Assembly (NCBI GenBank): GCA_900549345.1
Contig: UROC01000068.1
Location: 1-10,291, forward strand
Length of the DNA: 10,291 bases
Direction: 5' to 3'
From: an uncultured Collinsella sp.
GTDB taxonomy: Bacteria > Actinomycetota > Coriobacteriia > Coriobacteriales > Coriobacteriaceae
The notes under the pieces were generated by a model. It saw only the letters and a program-made list of their open reading frames with translations, made no database searches and had not been told where the DNA came from. The position numbers were made by a program, and so were the translations under genes. Positions 6,583 through 10,291 of this stretch are shown here, piece by piece; the first letter of the stretch is position 1; every line of letters starts with the position of its first letter.

Positions 6583-8109
6583 ATGGAATCGACTGATGTA
6601 CTGGTAATTGGATCTGGCATTGCGGGCCTTTGCGCCGCCATCGAAGCGGCGCGCGCGGGCGTGACCGTCACTGTGGCAAGCGCCGGCAAGACTATGAGTG
6701 GATCAAGCTTCTTCCCCGGAACCTGGGGCTTGGGGCTTATCGGACCCGTTAACGAAGACGACGAACAAGACCTTATCGATACCATCCAGACCGTTGGTGG
6801 CGGCGTCGCCGACCCCGATCTTGTCCAGACGTTTGTCCACAGCATTCCCCAGGCAATTGAATGGCTCGAGCAAGACCTGGGTGTTGAGCTCCAGCGTCCG
6901 CAAAGCGCTGAAAGCGCTCAGCAAAAGCAATTTATCCCCTGCTTTGACCACAAGACGCGCATGTGGCGCGGCCTCACCCGCAAGCCCCTTGAGGACGCTC
7001 TGACGACCCGGATCGAGTCGCTCGGCATTCGCCTGCTCCCCCGCCATGAGCTTATCGACCTTGTTGAGGACACGAACGGCAGAATAACCGGAACCATGCT
7101 CTACGACCTCACCGAAAATCGAATCGTGCCCTTTGCTGCCAAGGCCACGATCATCGCAACCGGTGGCACAGGCGGCCTGTTCGAGCGCAGCCTTACGTCG
7201 GCTGATGTGCACAGCTCCTCGCAGGCCATCGCGCTGGCGCACGGCGCAACACTTACTAATATAGAGTTCATGCAGATGATGCCCGGCTTCATCGAGCCCA
7301 AGCGCAACCTGGTCTTCAACGAGAAAACCTGGCGCTACGTACATGTAGACCAGCCGGTAGATATTGCCGACGACAAGCTGGACGACCTGCTCGAGCAGCG
7401 CTCTGGATATGGTCCCTTCACGTCACGCTTGGCCTCCCGCGCTATCGATCTCGTCATCGATCAGGCAGGTGTCGAAGGCCTGGCACTCCACTACGACTTT
7501 CCCCGCGAGGATGTCCCAGAGTTTGTGCAGACCTTTGCCACCTGGCTGCAAGACGAGCACGGCATCGCCCCGACTGACGAGATGCGCGTTGCGATGTATG
7601 CCCACGCCGCTAACGGCGGCATCAAGATCGATAAGACCGCGCAAACGGGCGTTGAGGGCCTCTACGCTTGCGGTGAGGCGACAGGCGGCATGCACGGCGC
7701 CGACCGCATTGGTGGCTTGTCAAGCGCCAACGGCATCGTGTTCGGGCGCATCGCGGGCGCATCGGCAGCCCAAGCAGCACAGAAAGAGCCCGAGACAGCC
7801 CTGAAGGCGGATATCGCCCTCCCCCAGTACGGCATAGCCGCAACAGATGCCGAACGCCTGACACACAGCCTAAGGCACACGATGAGCACCTATTGCATGA
7901 TCAACAGGACCGAAACAGGCCTATCCGAGGCACTACACGAGCTTGAGGGCTTGAAGACGGAGGCAACGACCTTGAGCACACAGAAAGCCCAGGACAGCGA
8001 AGTCGCAGCCCTCGCCCGCCTGCAATCGCAGATTCAACTAGCACAGGAAATGATCAAAGCCATGCGTAAGCGAACCGAAAGTCTCGGATCGCACTATCGA
8101 GCAGACTAA
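6583..8109 (+). CDS. FAD-dependent oxidoreductase, fumarate reductase / L-aspartate oxidase flavoprotein family
   Basis: A 508-residue flavoprotein. Residues 6-15 hold the FAD-binding Gly-Ser-Gly-Ile-Ala-Gly motif (Gly10, Gly12, Gly15) of a Rossmann fold, followed by an Ala-rich helix. A second FAD contact is Ala-Thr-Gly-Gly-Thr-Gly-Gly-Leu-Phe, about residues 192-200. The capping domain contains Arg286 in Leu-Ala-Ser-Arg-Ala-Ile-Asp-Leu. The His-x-x-x-Gly-Gly-Ile motif is present with His341, and the C-terminal FAD segment reads Gly-Leu-Tyr-Ala-Cys-Gly-Glu, then His371-Gly-Ala-Asp-Arg375, then Val-Phe-Gly-Arg-Ile-Ala-Gly. These match the residues that bind dicarboxylate and transfer hydride and protons in fumarate reductases, SdhA and NadB. 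The end is helical as in NadB/SdhA but short. There is no Tat signal, heme motif or CxxC ferredoxin site, and no partner subunit next door. The substrate cannot be told from sequence; a fumarate-like or related small-acid substrate is possible. Confidence 0.85.
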   Translation: MESTDVLVIGSGIAGLCAAIEAARAGVTVTVASAGKTMSGSSFFPGTWGLGLIGPVNEDDEQDLIDTIQTVGGGVADPDLVQTFVHSIPQAIEWLEQDLGVELQRPQSAESAQQKQFIPCFDHKTRMWRGLTRKPLEDALTTRIESLGIRLLPRHELIDLVEDTNGRITGTMLYDLTENRIVPFAAKATIIATGGTGGLFERSLTSADVHSSSQAIALAHGATLTNIEFMQMMPGFIEPKRNLVFNEKTWRYVHVDQPVDIADDKLDDLLEQRSGYGPFTSRLASRAIDLVIDQAGVEGLALHYDFPREDVPEFVQTFATWLQDEHGIAPTDEMRVAMYAHAANGGIKIDKTAQTGVEGLYACGEATGGMHGADRIGGLSSANGIVFGRIAGASAAQAAQKEPETALKADIALPQYGIAATDAERLTHSLRHTMSTYCMINRTETGLSEALHELEGLKTEATTLSTQKAQDSEVAALARLQSQIQLAQEMIKAMRKRTESLGSHYRAD

Positions 8110-8151
8110 TTCGAACACCCATCTAAAGCAGAACACAACTAATCGATATCT

Positions 8152-8187
8152 ATGGGCCCCGTGAGCTCGAAGTGGCACGGGGCCCAT
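8152..8187. terminator. 12-bp GC-rich hairpin after the flavoprotein gene, probable terminator
   Basis: ATGGGCCCCGTG (8152-8163) pairs perfectly with CACGGGGCCCAT (8176-8187) around a 12-base loop, 42 bases after the stop codon. The stem is very stable, but no T run follows (next bases TTCGTGT), so it may act as a weak or factor-assisted terminator or as an RNA 3' end stabiliser. Confidence 0.55.
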
Positions 8188-8193
8188 TCGTGT

Positions 8194-8242
8194 CCGTACG
8201 GCAGCGTATCCTTATTCTGAATACGGAGCGGGCAAAGCCCGC
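8194..8242. promoter_or_regulatory. Cluster of palindromes upstream of dinD (candidate promoter/operator region)
   Basis: Three symmetric elements follow each other: CCGTACGG (8194-8201), CGTAT with ATACG (8205-8209 and 8221-8225), and GCGGGC with GCCCGC around AAA (8228-8242). The middle one encloses TATTCT (8213-8218), a fair -10 candidate. The last would form a tight hairpin in the dinD leader. No LexA-type box is recognisable. Confidence 0.4.
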
Positions 8243-8260
8243 ATAGACAATAGGCCAGCG

Positions 8261-8266
8261 AGGAGG
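8261..8266 (+). promoter_or_regulatory. Consensus ribosome binding site of dinD
   Basis: AGGAGG, four bases before ATG 8271, fixes the start of the gene. Confidence 0.75.
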
Positions 8267-8270
8267 AGAT

Positions 8271-9104
8271 ATGGACAGTAGAGATATCGAGAAGTGGCGT
8301 GTCAAACTTGATAGCTACGCCAATGTAGAAGACGGCGTTGAGTATTGGCTCGCACGCGATTTAATGGAACCCATGGGGTACACTCGATGGGAGAACTTTG
8401 CCGAAGTTGTTAAGAGGGCAAAAGTCTCGTGCGAAACAAACAAAACTCCAGTTGATTCCCATTTTCGTGACACCACGAAAATGGTAACTGCCGGTGTCGC
8501 CGCTCGCGCGGTTAAAGACTACAAACTTACGCGCTATGCATGCTATTTAATCGCCCAGAACGGAGATTCAAACAAGCAAGAAATCGCGCTCGCACAGGCG
8601 TACTTCGCCGTGCAGACGCGCCGCCAAGAGCTCATAGAGCAGCGCTTCGCAGAGATTCAGCGCTTGCAGGCGCGCCACTCGCTATCTGATTCAGAGAAAC
8701 AGCTCTCGGGTATTGCGTTCAAACGCGGCGTGGACTCCAAAGGATTCGCGATCATCAAGTCGAAGGGCGATGAAGCGTTATTCGGCGGCAGAAGCACGGC
8801 GGAAATGAAACAACAGCTCGGCGTATCCAAGAGCTCGGCATTGGCGGACAGGCTAGCCGATGTTCTCATCAAAGCAAAGGACCTTACGGACTCGATGACG
8901 GCCTTCAACGCCGAGGAACACGACCTGTACGGTCTGGACCAGATCAAGCAAGAGCACGTCGAGAACAACACAAGCGTGCGTGGCAGCCTCATCGACCGCG
9001 GAATTGTACCCGAGAACCTACCGCCTGCCGAAGATACAAAGAAGCTCGAACGTCGCGTGAAAGCAGACGAGAAAAAGCTCAAGGAGGGTACAGACGGATT
9101 CACC
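8271..9104 (+). CDS. dinD: DinD-like protein with Bro-N-type domain; frame runs on into an antiporter
   Basis: About 275 residues match DinD, which is 274 residues in E. coli and SOS-induced there; it has been linked to RecA inhibition. Residues about 15-110 are the Bro-N/DinD domain: Tyr-Trp-Leu-Ala-Arg-Asp-Leu, Met-Gly-Tyr-Thr-Arg-Trp-Glu-Asn-Phe, Leu-Thr-Arg-Tyr-Ala-Cys-Tyr-Leu, and Tyr-Phe-Ala-Val-Gln-Thr-Arg-Arg-Gln-Glu-Leu. A helical, charged C-terminal region follows, ending in Leu-Pro-Pro-Ala-Glu-Asp and a Lys/Glu-rich tail (to about residue 272), where DinD proteins normally stop. No stop codon occurs: the frame continues to the window end as an antiporter. The end given is where DinD similarity fades, not a gene boundary. 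Codon use is mixed and AT-richer than in neighbours (27 of 60 bases G/C at 8401-8460), which may reflect horizontal transfer. Confidence 0.85.
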
Positions 9105-9125
9105 GACCCCCAGGGCAGGCTCGAC
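9084..9125 (+). other. Junction of DinD and antiporter sequences, probable assembly chimera
   Basis: DinD-like sequence ends with a Lys/Glu-rich tail at about 9086, and antiporter-like sequence is certain from about 9120. The bases between (Thr-Asp-Gly-Phe-Thr-Asp-Pro-Gln-Gly-Arg) could belong to either; Pro-Gln-Gly-Arg reads like the Gly-Arg segment that precedes the Phe-Gln-Asp helix in Kef proteins. Base composition and codon choice change abruptly here. There is no spacer, stop, start or insertion-sequence end. An in-frame join arises by chance in one case of three, so frame continuity is weak evidence of a real fusion. Confidence 0.7.
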
Positions 9126-10291
9126 TTTTCCGTGCTCATCTTTCAGGACATCGCCGTCGTCCCCATGATGCTCGCCATCCCGATCCTCGCCGGGCGGGGG
9201 GACACGGACCTCGGGGGGATGCTCGTCTCCGCCGGGCGGACGCTGGTGATCCTCGTAGGAGGCTGGGTCCTCGCCCGCCATGTGGTCCCCCGCATCATGC
9301 AGCTCGTGCTCCGTACCCGGAGCAAGGAGCTCATGCTCATGACCGTGCTCGGCCTGTGCTTCGCCATCGCCCTCGGCACGGCCTCGCTCGGCCTCTCCCT
9401 CGCCCTCGGCGCGTTCCTCGCCGGGCTCCTGCTCTCCGGATCGGAATACAGCCTCAACGTCCTCGAAGGCATCCTCCCCTTCAAGGACGTCTTCACCAGC
9501 CTGTTCTTCATCTCCGTGGGTATGCTGCTCGACGTGGGCTTCCTCGTACACCATCTGGACAAGGTGTTCCTCTTCGCGGCCCTGCTCATCTTCCTGAAAT
9601 CCATCCTGTCCCTGCCGCCCATGCTGCTGGTGGGGTACCCCCTGCGCGTCTCCATCCTCGCCGCCATGAGCCTCGCGCAGATCGGGGAATTCTCCTTCGT
9701 GCTGGCCCGTTCCGCCGTGAACAGCGGCCTCATGGACAACGACGGGTACCAGATGTTCCTCGCGGCGAGCATCGTGACCATGATGCTGACCCCCACGGTC
9801 ATGGAAATCGCGCCCAAGGTCGCCTCCTTCGTGAGCCGCCACATGCACATGCCCGTCGATGAGGAAGCCGCCGCCCAAAGGGACGAATCCCTCAAGGATC
9901 ATTTGATCATCGTAGGGTTCGGCGTGGGCGGCAAGCATCTGGCCCGCACGGCGCGCGAGGCGGGCATCCCCTACGTCATCCTTGAAATGAACCCGGACAC
10001 GGTGTCCCGTTACGGCGGCAAGGAGCCCATCCACGGCGGCGACGCCTCCAAGCCCCTCGTGCTGGAACACTTCGGCATCCAGAGCGCGCGCGTCATCGCC
10101 GTCGTGATTTCCGACCCCTCCGCCGTCCGGGCCATCACCGCCGTGGCCCGCAAGCTCAACCCCAAAGTGCACATCGTGGTACGTACCCGCTTCCTCGGCG
10201 AAGTGGACGCCCTCCGGCGGCTTGGTGCCAACGACGTCATCCCCGAGGATTTCGAAACGTCCATCGAAATCTTCTCCCGCGTGCTCGGGCA
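9105..10291 (+). CDS. Kef-type CPA2 cation:proton antiporter with TrkA-N domain (both ends missing)
   Basis: This stretch is in frame with the DinD segment and open to the window end. It encodes the C-terminal part of a Kef-type monovalent cation:proton antiporter in the inner membrane. The first recognisable element is Leu-Ile-Phe-Gln-Asp-Ile-Ala-Val-Val-Pro (bases 9135-9164), whose Gln-Asp pair lies in the ion-binding helix of CPA2 proteins. About six to seven further hydrophobic segments follow, with Gly-Ala-Phe-Leu-Ala-Gly-Leu-Leu-Leu-Ser-Gly, Leu-Phe-Phe-Ile-Ser-Val-Gly-Met, and Gln-Ile-Gly-Glu-Phe-Ser-Phe-Val. From about base 9900 a cytoplasmic TrkA-N (RCK) domain begins, with the nucleotide-binding Gly-Phe-Gly-Val-Gly-Gly (from 9915) and an acidic residue in Val-Ile-Leu-Glu-Met-Asn. 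The first roughly 130 residues (four to five helices) usual for the family are absent and replaced by DinD. G/C is high (41 of 60 bases at 9241-9300). Confidence 0.85.

Noticed and set aside
6419..6607. 62-residue plus-strand open frame before the flavoprotein
   Set aside because: It overlaps the flavoprotein start in another frame, has no ribosome site that I can see, and resembles nothing known to me.
8110..8130. CGAAC half-site as a possible LexA box for dinD
   Set aside because: The second half GTTCG is absent and the site is about 150 bases from the start codon.
9018..10172. 384-residue minus-strand open frame rich in Glu, Gly, His and Asp
   Set aside because: It is antisense to the antiporter segment, whose motifs are clear; its composition is that of a codon shadow.
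1..10291. CRISPR array, tRNA or rRNA genes
   Set aside because: No spaced direct repeats, cloverleaf-like sequences or rRNA signatures were seen in any of the gaps.

Overview
The window looks like the chromosome of a high-GC, gut-type actinobacterium of the Coriobacteriia (Collinsella/Olsenella-like). This rests on the compact suf gene order, the strongly C/G-ending codons and the GGGtGRT gene pair. It is an inference from gene content, not a database match. The last ~1.2 kb probably does not belong to the same organism.

Layout. (1) Positions 1-3299 (+): the 3' end of a SUF iron-sulfur cluster assembly operon, sufB (C-terminal end only), sufD, sufS and sufU, with start and stop codons overlapping at every junction (1, 4 and 8 nt). 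A bidirectional hairpin terminator closes it at 3325-3366. (2) Positions 3365-4165 (-): a convergent REP-associated (Y1/IS200-like) tyrosine transposase with a C-terminal helix-turn-helix and an altered metal-binding motif. (3) Positions 4166-4568: about 400 bases without a gene. They hold a REP-like palindrome, a weak candidate promoter and a leader hairpin. (4) Positions 4569-6326 (+): a two-gene unit of a divergent IscU/NifU-fold scaffold-like protein and a GGGtGRT protein, with highly-expressed-type codon use and a textbook terminator. (5) Positions 6583-8109 (+): a stand-alone cytoplasmic FAD flavoprotein of the fumarate reductase / L-aspartate oxidase superfamily. (6) Positions 8110-8270: a non-coding gap packed with hairpins and palindromes. 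(7) Positions 8271 to the window end (+): one uninterrupted reading frame that encodes an almost complete DinD and then, near 9100, becomes the C-terminal two thirds of a Kef-type (CPA2) cation:proton antiporter with a TrkA-N domain. The fold, composition and codon use all change there, so an assembly chimera is the leading explanation.

How the genes fit together. SufS takes sulfur from cysteine and passes the persulfide to SufU. SufB/SufD (with SufC, expected upstream of the window) build the cluster. Beyond the transposase lies a second IscU-fold protein that lacks the usual Cys-Gly-Asp ligand motif and is tied to the uncharacterised GGGtGRT protein. That pair is the best candidate here for an undescribed iron-sulfur or sulfur-related system.
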